Shown here: in pieces, positions 25,008 through 35,400 of the stretch
Numbering within the stretch: position 1 is the stretch's first letter
How the letters are laid out: the number at the start of each line of letters is the position of its first letter
Assembly (NCBI GenBank): GCA_017481065.1
Contig: JAFUPT010000114.1
Span: forward strand, 1 to 62,930
DNA length: 62,930 nt
DNA from: Clostridia bacterium
GTDB lineage: Bacteria > Bacillota_A > Clostridia > Christensenellales > Aristaeellaceae
Direction: 5' to 3'
The notes under the pieces: generated by a model
What the model was told of the DNA's origin: nothing
Database searches by the model: none
What the model saw: only the letters and a program-made list of their open reading frames with translations
Program-made: the position numbers and the translations under genes

Positions 25008-25895
25008 TCAATCATCCTTCGGGTGCAGGCCGATGTTTACCTGCGCGCCTTCGATTTTCGTATTCAGGTATTTTTCGCAGACCATGTTTGCGTAGCTGGC
25101 GGTAACCAGCTTGTTGAAGCTGAGCATAAAGACGAGGTAGAGCGTGAGCACGAGCGCGCCCGCCCAGCTGAGCGCCGAGGGGATAAACAGGGCCAGCAGG
25201 AGAAGCAATATGGGCAGCGCCAGCGTGGCCAGCTTTGCGAGGATGGCCTTCGGCAGGGCGGCGAGGGTCATCAGCACGGCGTTTTTTACGATGTGGGGGA
25301 ATTTGATTTCGTAGGTTACAATCAGCGTGGGGATGAGCTGGGCGCTGAGGTTCCAGAGGATGGCCGCCAGCAGCACGACGGCGATGGGCAGGTAAAAAAT
25401 GGCTGAACCCTGCGCCATGCCGGAATAGAAAAACACGCAGATATACACCAGCAGCGGCAGCGCGCCCTCGATGATGCTGAAGAGCAGCGCCTGCTTCCAG
25501 TTTTCCTTCATGGCCTTTTTAAAATCCAGGAAGGGGAAGCTGTGTTCATCCCGGGCCCAGTTGCGCATCACATAGCTCACGCCGATGCGGAAGGGGCCGG
25601 TGATGGCGATGAGGGGGAAGAGGACCAGCAGGTAGGTAAACAGCAGTTCCTCCGGCTTCCAGCCAAGATTGCCGGAAATGATGCCGGGCAGCTGCACGGC
25701 ATTGATGAAGGTCCAGATTGCGGCGGGCAGCCAGGGGAGCAAATAGAGGAAATTCAGCCCCACCATGCTGCCCTTGCGCACAAGCAGCACATCTTTGAAC
25801 AATTGCAGGCGGTTGGCGGGCAGATCCCTCTCGGTAAAATCGGCCTTGCCGGGCCTGCCGTAAAAGTAGCTGTTGAAAAGATCCTTGAGTGCCAT
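25008..25895 (-). CDS. YesL-family (DUF624) membrane protein
   Basis: 295 residues with about five to six hydrophobic spans. The N-terminal signature FYGRPGKADFTERDLPANRLQLF is typical of the DUF624/YesL family. The function of the family is unknown; members sit in carbohydrate operons in bacilli, but here the partner is a TrhP-like gene. GGAGG precedes the ATG. Expression starts from a good minus-strand promoter that is divergent from alr. Confidence 0.78.
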   Translation of the reverse strand: MALKDLFNSYFYGRPGKADFTERDLPANRLQLFKDVLLVRKGSMVGLNFLYLLPWLPAAIWTFINAVQLPGIISGNLGWKPEELLFTYLLVLFPLIAITGPFRIGVSYVMRNWARDEHSFPFLDFKKAMKENWKQALLFSIIEGALPLLVYICVFFYSGMAQGSAIFYLPIAVVLLAAILWNLSAQLIPTLIVTYEIKFPHIVKNAVLMTLAALPKAILAKLATLALPILLLLLALFIPSALSWAGALVLTLYLVFMLSFNKLVTASYANMVCEKYLNTKIEGAQVNIGLHPKDD

Positions 25896-25922
25896 GGTTC
25901 AGCCTCCTATTTTCTCTATTTT

Positions 25923-25951
25923 AGTATACACTTTGAACCCGGCTTTGGCAA
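25923..25951 (-). promoter_or_regulatory. Promoter of the YesL-trhP operon
   Basis: Minus-strand TTGCCA (25946-25951), 17 bases, TATACT (25923-25928). Confidence 0.75.
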
Positions 25952-25970
25952 GGAGGATGGAGGGAATGTG

Positions 25971-25999
25971 TTGCAATTTGGATGAAAAAACGCTATACT
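25971..25999 (+). promoter_or_regulatory. alr promoter
   Basis: TTGCAA (25971-25976), 17 bases, TATACT (25994-25999), 34 bases before the GTG start. Confidence 0.75.
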
Positions 26000-26033
26000 G
26001 GAATGTATTCGAAAAAGGAAGAAGGCGCGTGCC

Positions 26034-27143
26034 GTGCGGACGACGAAACTGATCATTTCCCCGAATGCCCTCTATGAAAATGCGAAGGCCATACGGGAGA
26101 ATATACCCGGCAGAGTGAAGATGATGTGCGTGGTGAAGGCGAATGCCTATGGCCACGGCAGCGTTGCGGCGGCCAAGGCCATGCTGCGCGCAGGCGCGGA
26201 CGCCTTCGCGGTGGCCATCGTGGAGGAGGCCATCGAGCTGCGCAATGCCGGGATTGAGAAGCCCATCCTGATCCTCGGCGGCGGGGATGCGCAATCCCTT
26301 CGGGAGGCGGTGGAGGCGGGCGCGTCCCAGGCGGTGTACGCGCCGGAAATGCTGGATGCGCTGGAAAAGGCGGCTGTGGAGCTTGGAACCACGGCGAAGG
26401 CGCATTTGAAGATCGATACCGGCATGAGCCGCATCGGCGTGCGCGGCATGGCGGCGCTGGAGGGGATGCTGGAGCGCTGGAGGGCATGCCCCCATGTGGA
26501 GATGGAGGGCATCTTTACCCACTTCTGCGTGGCGGAGAGCGACGAAGAATTCACGAAACTGCAAAACGAGCGCTTCAAGGAGGCGCTTGCGCGGGTGCGC
26601 AGCGCGGGCTTTTCCCCGATCGCCCATGCGGCGGCCACCAGCGCGATGCTGAAAGAGGAATACCAGCACGACATGGTGCGCGCGGGCATCGCCCTGTATG
26701 GTTCCCAGCTTCCGGAGCTCGCGGACAGGCTTACATATGCCCAGAAGCTGTGCTGCCGCCCGGTTCGCATCGAACGCATAGCGGCGGGAGATACTGTGGG
26801 ATACGGACGCACTTTCAGGGCGGAGCGGGATATGCGCATCATGACCCTGCCCATCGGCTACGGCGACGGCTATCCCCGCATCCTGAGCAACCGCGCGGAT
26901 GTGCTGGTTTGCGGCAGGCGCGCGCCGCTGGTGGGAAGGGTTTGCATGGATATGATTATGGCGGATGTGAGCGCCATCCCGGAGGCGGGGCTCGACAGCG
27001 AAGTGGTGTTGATGGGCAGCCAGGGCGGCGAGCGCATCACGCCGGACGAGCTGGCGGAGCTGGCCGAAACCATTCCCTATGAAATTATGTTGGGTTTTTC
27101 CGCCCGGGTAAGGAACGTTTATGCAGACGAAATGCCCCAGTGA
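26034..27143 (+). CDS. alr: Alanine racemase
   Basis: PLP-dependent enzyme making D-alanine for peptidoglycan; 369 residues, normal length. The PLP-binding lysine is in MCVVKANAYGHG (Lys35). Further motifs are LKIDTGMSRIGV (about 125), FTHFCVAESDEE, AATSAML, DTVGYGRTF with the catalytic tyrosine (about 258), LPIGYGDGYPR and GRVCMDMIMADV. The start is GTG with GGAAG upstream; no in-frame ATG fits better. It is monocistronic. Confidence 0.95.
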   Translation: MRTTKLIISPNALYENAKAIRENIPGRVKMMCVVKANAYGHGSVAAAKAMLRAGADAFAVAIVEEAIELRNAGIEKPILILGGGDAQSLREAVEAGASQAVYAPEMLDALEKAAVELGTTAKAHLKIDTGMSRIGVRGMAALEGMLERWRACPHVEMEGIFTHFCVAESDEEFTKLQNERFKEALARVRSAGFSPIAHAAATSAMLKEEYQHDMVRAGIALYGSQLPELADRLTYAQKLCCRPVRIERIAAGDTVGYGRTFRAERDMRIMTLPIGYGDGYPRILSNRADVLVCGRRAPLVGRVCMDMIMADVSAIPEAGLDSEVVLMGSQGGERITPDELAELAETIPYEIMLGFSARVRNVYADEMPQ

Positions 27144-27170
27144 AGCTGGATTTTTTTGTAAAATATCATA

Positions 27171-27197
27171 AAAATTCACTTTTGAGGGCTGAATTTT
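27171..27197 (+). terminator. Possible weak alr terminator
   Basis: AAAATTCA (27171-27178) and TGAATTTT (27190-27197) form an AT-rich stem. An earlier T7 run at 27151-27157 has no convincing stem. Confidence 0.4.
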
Positions 27198-27215
27198 GAT
27201 AATATTTCGAAAATA

Positions 27216-27248
27216 ACGTTTGCAAACGTAGGTGAATTGTGATATAAT
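27216..27248 (+). promoter_or_regulatory. Promoter of the structured RNA with palindromic operator
   Basis: TTGCAA (27220-27225), 17 bases, TATAAT (27243-27248), a strong promoter. The -35 is embedded in a perfect 14-bp palindrome ACGTTTGCAAACGT (27216-27229), the form of a LacI-family or similar operator. Confidence 0.75.
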
Positions 27249-27254
27249 TACGAC

Positions 27255-27536
27255 AATTACTATCGGTAGATAAGGGCCAACACGGTTTTTCAGGCGAGGC
27301 GACCTTCCTGGCTGTGTTATCCTCCTCGCCATATGGTCGATAAGGCTTCGTCGTCTGCCTTGCCAGGAATGCCGCCGCATCCCGAAAAGCTTCGCAGAAC
27401 CGCTGAGGACTGCAAAGTACGGGATGACAAGGCCGCAGCCCGCAGGCGGGCCGTACCCTCCAAGGGCGAGAAGGCAGTCAGCGTGTGCTTTGCGGCCCTC
27501 AGGGGCGTATTGTCCCTTATCTGCCGATAGTATCAG
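27255..27536 (+). ncRNA. Candidate structured RNA between alr and rsmD, family not identified
   Basis: About 280 nt following a strong promoter. Its ends pair over 18 bp with one G-U (27259-27276 with 27514-27531). Inside are AACACGG/CTGTGTT (27279-27285 with 27312-27318) enclosing CAGG/CCTG, whose loop bases CGAGG (27295-27299) can pair with CCTCG (27324-27328) as a pseudoknot; AAGGC/GCCTT (27342-27361); CATCCCG/CGGGATG (27378-27384 with 27420-27426); GCCCG-CAGG-CGGGC (27438-27451) inside GGCCGC/GCGGCC (27431-27436 with 27492-27497). The 3' strand of the closing helix ends about 13 bases before the rsmD ATG, so this may be a cis-acting leader or an RNA processed out of it. RNase P, tmRNA, SRP and 6S motifs are absent. 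A raiA-type RNA is one possibility I cannot test. Confidence 0.7.
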
Positions 27537-27544
27537 GTGGAGTT

Positions 27545-28126
27545 ATGCGTATAATATCAGGTGAGGCTCGCGGACGGACGCTCTTTGCGCCGCCCGGGGA
27601 CCAGACGCGGCCGACCTCGGATAAGATCAGGGGTTCGCTGTTCAACATACTCGGCGGGCTTGTAATCGATGCGGAGGTGCTGGACCTCTTTGGGGGAACC
27701 GGCGCGCTTTCGCTGGAAGCCCTGAGCCGCGGCGCCGCGCGCGCGGTGATCGCGGATACATCCAGGCAGGCCATCGAGGCGATCCGCAGGAATGCTTCGA
27801 ATGTTTTGAAGGATGAGCTGGAGGCGCGGGCGCTGATTCTCAAGGCGGATTACCGCACGGCGATTTCCGGCTTGGGCGGCAGGCGTTTTGATCTGGTATT
27901 TTTGGACCCGCCGTACCGCATGCTGGACGCCTACGCGGATGCGATGGAGCGTTTGCTGAGGGCGGGGGCGCTGAATGAAGGCGCGGTGATCGTGGCTGAG
28001 CGGAAGCAGAATGCCGAAGTGTGCATTCCCGAAGCCTTTGAGATTTACGACAGCCGCGGCTATGGCGAAACAGCCATTGATTTTGTGCGCCTGCGGGCGG
28101 AAGAGCCCACCCAGGCGGAAGAATGA
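27545..28126 (+). CDS. rsmD: 16S rRNA (guanine966-N2)-methyltransferase RsmD
   Basis: 193 residues. It begins MRIISGEARGRTLFAPPG-QTRPTSDKIRGSLFNIL, the RsmD signature. SAM motif I is VLDLFGGTGALSLEALSRGA (about 48-67) and the catalytic motif LDPPYR (about 120). It modifies 16S rRNA in the assembled small subunit. The start is at 27545 with GGTGGAG upstream; an open frame runs further 5' through the structured RNA but should not be coding. It is followed by coaD after 13 bases, the standard pair. Confidence 0.94.
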   Translation: MRIISGEARGRTLFAPPGDQTRPTSDKIRGSLFNILGGLVIDAEVLDLFGGTGALSLEALSRGAARAVIADTSRQAIEAIRRNASNVLKDELEARALILKADYRTAISGLGGRRFDLVFLDPPYRMLDAYADAMERLLRAGALNEGAVIVAERKQNAEVCIPEAFEIYDSRGYGETAIDFVRLRAEEPTQAEE

Positions 28127-28139
28127 GGGCGGAGAAAGA

Positions 28140-28637
28140 ATGATTGCGGTATATGCCGGCAGCTTTTCGCCGCCGACCAACGGACATCTGGATATCATCC
28201 GCCGCGGTGCGGAGATGTTTGACGAGGTGATCGTCGCCGTGCTTTCCCAGCAGGCGAAGAAATACACCTTCTCCCCGGAAGTCCGGAAGGAAATGCTGGA
28301 AGAAATCACCCGGGATATTCAAAATGTCCGCGTGGTAATGGATACGGGTCTGCTGGTGGATGTGGTAAAGCGCAACGGCGCGGATGTTATCCTGCGCGGC
28401 CTGCGCAATTCCTCGGATCTCATCTTTGAGATGCAGATGGCCGAGGCCAACCGGCGGATCGGAAAGATTGAAACTGTATTTATCAGCTGTTTACCCGAGT
28501 ACAGCATGGTCTCCTCAACCATCGTGCGGGACTGCGCCTCCCACGGCGCGCCCATCGATTCGATGGTGCCGGAGAAGATCATCGGGAAAATCTACGCTGC
28601 ATATGGCGTCCAGCCCTGTGCGGAAAGGAAGGACTAG
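28140..28637 (+). CDS. coaD: Phosphopantetheine adenylyltransferase CoaD
   Basis: 165 residues; fourth step of coenzyme A synthesis (4'-phosphopantetheine plus ATP gives dephospho-CoA). The nucleotidyltransferase motif reads AGSFSPPTNGHLDII (residues 6-20): the histidine pair position is kept (T-GH), but the usual Asp of GSFDP is Ser. DVILRGLRNSSDLIFE and the C-terminal EYSMVSSTIVRD are typical. GGAG precedes the ATG. It is cotranscribed with rsmD and the following coiled-coil gene. Confidence 0.93.
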   Translation: MIAVYAGSFSPPTNGHLDIIRRGAEMFDEVIVAVLSQQAKKYTFSPEVRKEMLEEITRDIQNVRVVMDTGLLVDVVKRNGADVILRGLRNSSDLIFEMQMAEANRRIGKIETVFISCLPEYSMVSSTIVRDCASHGAPIDSMVPEKIIGKIYAAYGVQPCAERKD

Positions 28638-28638
28638 A

Positions 28639-29286
28639 ATGGATCACGATCAGGAAAAATTCTACGATGGTGAGAATCTGGAGGTTCAGGCGGAGCAGCA
28701 GGTTCAGCAGAATCCCGTCGATGAAATCGACGATATGAAGTATTTTCTTGAACTGCTCAAGCACATGCGCGCTGCCATTCGTTCCGGCGCGAATGTTCCG
28801 CTGACCAACAAGAAGATCATCGACGCCGATAAATGCCTGATGATCATCGACGATATGGAGCGCAACCTGCCCGACGCCGTGCAGTACGGCATGCAGATGT
28901 TTGCCGAGAAGGAGCGCATCATGGGTTCTGCGGAAACCGCCGCCATGAACCGCGTGACTTCCGCCGAAATGCGCGCCAACGCCGCCCTGGAGAAGGCCAA
29001 GCGCGAAGCCGAGGAGATCATCGCTGATGCTGAGAACGAGGCCCGCGCCATTCTGGCGGATGCGCAGGAGCGCGCCGACCATATGGTGGATGAGAGCGAA
29101 ATCGTTCGCCGCGCATGTGAAGACGCCCGCATCATCAAGAATGACGCCCGCGTGGAAGCCAGCGAGCTGCGGCTCAAGGCCAATCATGACGCCTACCAGC
29201 TGCTTGCATCCGTGGAAGATGAGCTGGCCGAGGCCTGCAAGTCCATCCGCCGCCGCCGCGCCGAGCTGGGCGACGAGGCCGAATAA
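28639..29286 (+). CDS. Coiled-coil protein (DivIVA- or ATP-synthase-b-like), unknown function
   Basis: 215 residues, no membrane segment. An acidic Gln-rich head (about 1-30) is followed by a folded helical stretch, then a long alanine-rich coiled coil from about 95 (KEERIMGSAE-like, ALEKAKREAEEIIADAENEA, RADHMVDESEIVRRACEDA) to a basic end (SIRRRRAELGDEAE). Homologues sit after coaD in many Clostridia and are often labelled ATPase only because of the subunit-b-like heptads. GGAAGG precedes the ATG, which starts one base after the coaD stop. It is probably a structural or polar-scaffold protein. Confidence 0.75.
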   Translation: MDHDQEKFYDGENLEVQAEQQVQQNPVDEIDDMKYFLELLKHMRAAIRSGANVPLTNKKIIDADKCLMIIDDMERNLPDAVQYGMQMFAEKERIMGSAETAAMNRVTSAEMRANAALEKAKREAEEIIADAENEARAILADAQERADHMVDESEIVRRACEDARIIKNDARVEASELRLKANHDAYQLLASVEDELAEACKSIRRRRAELGDEAE

Positions 29287-29314
29287 GCCGAAACTGAAAA
29301 TTGAATTCCAAATT

Positions 29315-29344
29315 GCCTGTCCGGCATAGCCGGGCGGGCTTTTT
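29315..29344 (+). terminator. Terminator of the rsmD-coaD operon
   Basis: GCCTGTCCGGC / GCCGGGCGGGC stem (G-U pairs) around ATA, then T5. Confidence 0.8.
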
Positions 29345-29441
29345 GCGTGGAAAAAATGCCGGATTTCCGGGATTTGGCATGAAGTGATGCAAAACGGGCA
29401 TACTGTTTCTGTCATTTTGCTTTCATGCAGGAGGAACAGTT

Positions 29442-32400
29442 ATGAAATCCTTTGAAAGATATTCCGGCAAAAAAGGGGATGCGCTGGAAAAGCGCATGCG
29501 CAGGATTGCGGAGATGCCCGAAGGCGGCAGGCGGAGGCTTGCCTTGCCCGCAGGGGTGCGCCTGGCGCTGCGGCGGAACCTTGCACTGGCGGAGGAGCTG
29601 GGCAGGGCGGGCCTGGAGGATGAAAACATCGAGCGCCTGCGCGGCGATTCCCGGCGCATTGAGGCCTGGCTGCGCGCTGCGGCCTGCAGGGAGGTTTTCC
29701 CGGCGTTGAAGAGGGAGGCGCGGCTGCTGGCCATCGCCCGGGAGCTGGTTTCCGGCGGCGGGGAGAGCTTGGATAAGGAAAAGCTGCTCGGAGCCCTCTC
29801 CGCCTTTGAGGGCGTGCGTCCGCTGCGCATGCGGGAGCTGCAGAGCCTGCCGGATGCGCTGCGGATTGCCTTTTGCGAGGCCATGGCGGAGCTGAGCGGC
29901 GATATACTGCGGCATGCCCGCGCGCGAAAGCGGGCCGGGGAATGGCTGGAGCGGGGCGGAAGGCTGCCCGGCAGGGTGGACGCGGCTTTTTTGGAGCATG
30001 GCCTGCGGCTGAGCGCGGAAAATGAGGATTTTGCCGCCCATGAGAAGCTGCTGGAGCACTGCCGGGAGGAGCGCATCGTGGAGGAAGCCAGCCGCGCAGA
30101 TGCGGATTGCGCGCTGCGCTATGGTAACCTGATGCGGCTCTATTACCTGCTGGAAGCGGTGGACTGGCAGGCGTGCTTTGAGGAAATTTCCTCCGTGGAG
30201 GCGGAGCTCAGGGAAGATGCGGCTTATGCCGGGATGGACGAGGCTTCCCGGGCGCAGGTTCGCGCCGCCGTGGCAGAGCTTGCGGACAGCCTTGGCCTCC
30301 GGGAAGCGGCGGTGGTGCGCTGCGCGCTGCGGCTGGCGGCGGAGCAGGAGAAGGAGGTATGCCATTTCCTGGTTGACGATGGCGGCAGGGATGAACTGCG
30401 CCGCAGCACCGGCGCAAGGGGCAGGCTGAACCGCAGGGTTCCGGACCCCAGCAGCAGGCTGAGCACAGCTTTGCTGGGCAGTTTGACTGCGCTGATGCTG
30501 GTTTTGTGCTGCTGGGCGGTGGGCACGCCGCTGCTGTGGATTCACTGCGTTCCGCTGGCGTGGATATTCGCTACGAAGGTGATCGGCAGATTTTATTCCC
30601 GCTGGGTGAAGCCGAGGACGCTGCTGAAAATGGATGTGGAACGGGTCCCGGATGATGCGCGGACCCTTGTTGTGCTGCCGGTATTGCTGAGCAGCGCGGC
30701 GCGCGCCCGGGAGATGGCGGCACATATGGAGGGGCTGGGCTGCCTGGAGAGGGATGAGAACATCGATTTCCTGCTGCTGGGCGATTTCAAAGACAGCGAT
30801 ACGGCGGAGCAGGAGGGGGATGGTGAAATCCTTGAGGCTGCGAGGGATGGCGTTGCCGCGCTGAACCGGCGCGCAGGGAGGGAGAAGTATTTCTACCTGC
30901 ATCGCGAGCGCCGGCTGCGGGAGCTGGATGGAAAATGGATGGGCGAGGGGCGCAAGCGGGGCGCGCTCACGGCGCTGAACCGGCTGATTCTGAACCGGGA
31001 TGGCGCGGCGGAGGCCTTCGGGGCGGAGAAGGGCGCGGCGGAAAAGATTGCCGGGCGCTACAAGTATGTGGTGACGCTGGATGCGGATACCGAATACCTG
31101 CCCGGAACCCTGCAGAAGCTCATCGGTGCGATGCTGCATCCCCAGAACCGGGGCTATGCCCTGCTGCAGCCCTGCATGCAGATGACTGCGGAGGCCAATG
31201 TGAATGCCTATGTGAAGCTGAACTGCGGCATGGGCGGCGTGGACAGCTATCCGGTGAATGTTTCGGATTTCTACCAGGATATGACCGGCCGGGGAAATTT
31301 CTCCGGCAAGGGAATCTACGATGTGGCGGCCTTTGCGGCGGCCACCGACGGCGCGCTGCCGGACGATGAAATATTGAGCCACGATTTGATCGAGGGCATA
31401 CTCGCGGGTGCGGGCTTTGTGGGAGATGTGTGCTTCTACGACGGTGTGCCGGACAATGTGAACACGGAGCTGAACAGGCTGCACCGCTGGACGCGGGGCG
31501 ACTGGCAGCTGCTGCGGGTGCTCTTTTCCAAGAGGAAGATCGCCGCGGTGGACAGGCTGAAAATGCTGGGCAATTTGCTGCGCAGCCTGTTTGCACCTGC
31601 ACTGATCGCCCTACTGGTGGGCGCAGTTTGGATGGATATGCCCCGGGCCTTTTTGCTGGGGCTGGCCGCGGTCTATGTGGATGCGCTGCTGAATCCGGCG
31701 CAGGCCTCCGCATGGAGGCGGGCGACTTTGCAGCTGGCCCTGCTTCCGGCAACGGCGGCGAAGCTGATGGATGCGATCCTGCGGGCGCTGTGGCGGCTGT
31801 TTGTATCCCGCAGGCATTTGATGGATTGGGTTCCCGCTGCGGATGCTTCCGGCAGTGGGGATGGGCTGCGCATACCCGGCAGGGCCACGGCGCTGCTTCT
31901 GCTGCCGGGCATGCTGCGCCCCTTCTGGATACCCGCCGCGCTGGCCCTCGCCATGCTCTTCTGGGTGGGTGTGGACTGGGCGGAGGATTTGTCCCGGAAG
32001 CCTGTGGAGGAAGATGCGGAGCTCAGGCCGGAGCAGCTTTCCATGCTGCGGGAACTGGCTACAGAGACCTGGCGCTTCTTTGAAAGCTTTGTGCCTGCGG
32101 ATGGAGCGGGGCTTCCGCCGGACAATGTGCAATTTGACCCGCCTGCGGGCGCTGCGCCGCGCACATCGCCCACGAACATCGGCCTGTATTTGATGAGCTG
32201 CCTGTCTGCCCGGGAGCTGGGGCTGCTCTCCGGGGAGGAGATGCTTTCCCGGATGCGCCGCTGCGCGGATACGCTGGAGGGGCTGGAGAAGTGGAACGGC
32301 CAGCTGTACAACTGGTACGACACCGAAAGCCTGGCGCCGCTGAAGCCGAGGTATGTTTCCGCTGTGGACAGCGGAAACCTTGCCGCGGCGCTGCTGCTGT

Positions 32401-35400
32401 GCGCCCAGTGTGTTGCCGGGGAGGATGAAGGGCTGTATTCCAGGCTGGATGCGCTGGCCCGGGGAATGCGGCTGGATATGCTCTACGATGGGGAGCGGGA
32501 TCTGTTCTTCATCGGCGCGGATGTGGAAAGCGGGCGCATCAGCGAGGCGCATTACGACCTGTATGCCTCCGAGGCCCGCATACTGAGCTATGCGGCGATG
32601 ATGCTGGGCCAGGCTCCGGTGAAGCATTGGCAGAGGCTCTCCCGGCCCGTGGTGCGGGCGGGGAAGGCGCAGGCGCTGCTGAGCTGGAGCGGTACGATGT
32701 TTGAATACCTGATGCCGGAGCTTCTGCTGGGAAGCTGCGGAGACAGCCTCGCCGGGCGCAGCAAAAATGCCGTGGTGGAGGCGCAGATGGATTTTGCCGG
32801 GAAGCGGAATAGGCCCTGGGGCGTTTCGGAATCGGGCTACTATGCCTTCGACCTGCATCTTGCCTACCAGTACCGCGCCTTTGGCCTGCGGGAGCTGGCG
32901 CTGAGCGGCAGTGCGGCGGCGGATGTGGTTTCCCCCTATGCCAGCGCGCTGGCGCTGTGCTGCAGGCCGGTCGCGGCGGCGGAGAACATCGCCCGGATGC
33001 GAAGGCTCGGCTGGCACAATGAATACGGCATGTACGAGGCTGCGGATTACCAGAATTCCGGCGAGCCCCGGCTGGTGAAGAGCTGCATGGCCCACCACCA
33101 GGGCATGGTGCTCTGTGCCATCTGCAATGCGATGAAAGGGAAGCTGCTCTCCCGCCGCTTCATGGAAATTCCCGAGGCCCGGGCGCTGCGGCTGCTGTTG
33201 CAGGAGAAGCCCTTCGGGCGAATGAAAATGCCTTCCCGGAGGGAAAGGCCGCTTCTGGGCCGGGAGCCCGCGCGCCCGGAGCGCAGCTGGCGCAGGATGG
33301 CGGGCGGGGACAGGATTGCCGATACCCACCTGCTCTCCGGCGGCGGCACTTCGGCGCTGGTCACAGCCCGGGGCGCGGTATTTGCCCGGCGGAACCATAT
33401 GCTGCTGAACCGCTTTTCCGGGGATTTGCTGAACCGGCATGAGGGCATGTTTGTGCACTTGGAAGATTTGGAAGGCGGGGAAAAGAGTCTGTTCGGCGCA
33501 TCCGGCAGGGCGGAATTTGATGCGGGTATCGCATGCTTTGAAGAGAAGATTGGCAAGGTGAACGCGCGGCTGGCTGTATTTATCTCCCCGGAGGACGGCG
33601 CGCTCTACCAGCGGGTTGAGCTGGAAAACAGCGGTGAAGAAGAAAAGCGGATCGCCGTGACCGGCTGCATGGCTGTGGCGCTGGCCAATGAGGGGGATAT
33701 GCGCGCCCATCCCACCTTCCAAAACCTATTTATTGAGAGCCGGAGGGCAGGGAACGGTCTTATCTTCCACCGCCGCCAGCGGGAGCGCGGGGCTGCGGCT
33801 CCGGATATGATTTACAGCTGCTCCGGTGAGGCGGAGTGGGAGAGCGACCTCGAAGCGCTGGTATGCCGCGCGGGTTCGCTGGGCATGCCGGGCGGCCTGG
33901 CTGGGAAGTTTACGGGAGCAAGCGGCGCGGTGCTCAATCCCTGCGCTGCGCTGCGGCGCACTGTGCGCGTGCCCGCAGGAGAACGGGTCAAGCTGCACTT
34001 TGCGCTGGCTGTGGGGCAGAATTGCGAGGCGAGGGCGGCGCAGCTTGAGGATGCGGCCTCTGCGGAGCGCGCCTGCCAGCTTGCGGCAGCCCATGCCCGG
34101 GCTGCCCTGCGCCATGCCGCTGTGGAGCCGCCGGCGCACCGCCTGCTGCAGCGTGCAGCGGCCTTCTTGGTGGATGCGAAGATCGGCGCCGCGCAGGAGA
34201 GGGGTTCCCGGGAAGCTGCGGGCCGGGAGCGGCTGTGGAGCTGCGGCATATCCGGAGATCTGCCCATCCTGCTGCTGGAAGTGAAGGAAAATGCACGGAT
34301 CGACTGCGTGCGGGAGCTGGCGCACGCCCACGCCTTCTACCGGATGATGGGCGTGGAGACGGATTTTGTGATCATCGATGGCGAGCAGGGCGGCTACCAG
34401 CGGCCGCTGCGGGATGCGCTGGACGGGCTGATTTCCGCCAGCCACCTGCATGCGCTCAGGAACCTGCCCGGCGGTGTGTTCATACTGGATGGGCAGAAGC
34501 TGGATCCCCGGAGCGCGGATGCGCTGCGGCGTGCTGCTGCCCTGCGCTTTGAGGGTGACAGGAGCGCCGCGCGGCAGCTGCGCATCCGGCTGGAATGCCT
34601 GAACCTGAACAGGCGGGAGGAATGGCTTCCCATGGAGCCGGTGAACCGCGCGCCGCAGGATTACCTGGAATTTTTCAATGGCTACGGCGGCTTTGACGGC
34701 GAAGCCTATGTGATCTGCCTCAGCAGGGATACCCTGCCGCCCGCGCCCTGGAGCAATATCATTGCCACAGAGACGGCGGGCGCGGTGCTTACCGACCGGG
34801 GCGGCGGCTTTGCATGGCGGAAGAACAGCCGCAGCGGCAGGCTCACTCCCTTCCGGAACGACATGCTGCGTGAGGGCTGGGGATGGATGTTTTACCTTAC
34901 GGATGCAAGGAAGCGGCGCTGGACGCGGATTTTGCCGGGCGATGTGCCGATGACGGACTACACCGTGCGCTTTTCGCCGGGCCTTTGCCGCTGGGAGGCG
35001 GCTGCGGGGGAGGCGGCGTTTTGCGTGGAAGCCCGGGCTGCGGAGGATGGAATACGCTTTGAAATCACGGTGGAGAACCGTGGAAGGGCGGAAAACGAAT
35101 GGACGCTCGCCGGCGCGGTGGACTGGCTGCTGGGTGTGGATGCGCTGGATGCGCGGATGATCAGCGCATGGACGAAATACGGCGCATGCTTTGCCGCAGG
35201 CGCGAGCGGCGTGGGCTGCTTTGCTGCGGATGATCCGCTTGCGCAGGCAGGCTGCGGCAGGAACGCGCTGTTGGGCAGCGGGGACATCAACAATCCCGAT
35301 GGAATCGGTATGCCGGAGGAATCCGGCAGCGGCTGGACGCTGCGGCTTCCCCTGCGGCTGGGCCCCGGAGAGAAAAAGAAAACCCGCTTCCTGCTGGGCG

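Noticed and set aside
27333..27530. Possible 65-residue frame inside the structured RNA
   Set aside because: There is no ribosome site, the translation is low-complexity, and the frame crosses several predicted helices including the closing one.
27255..27536. RNase P RNA, tmRNA, SRP RNA or 6S RNA
   Set aside because: None of the diagnostic motifs was found: no GAGGAAAGTCC core, no tRNA-like CCA end, no SRP apical GGAAGGAAGCAGC-like loop, and the length and shape do not fit 6S.
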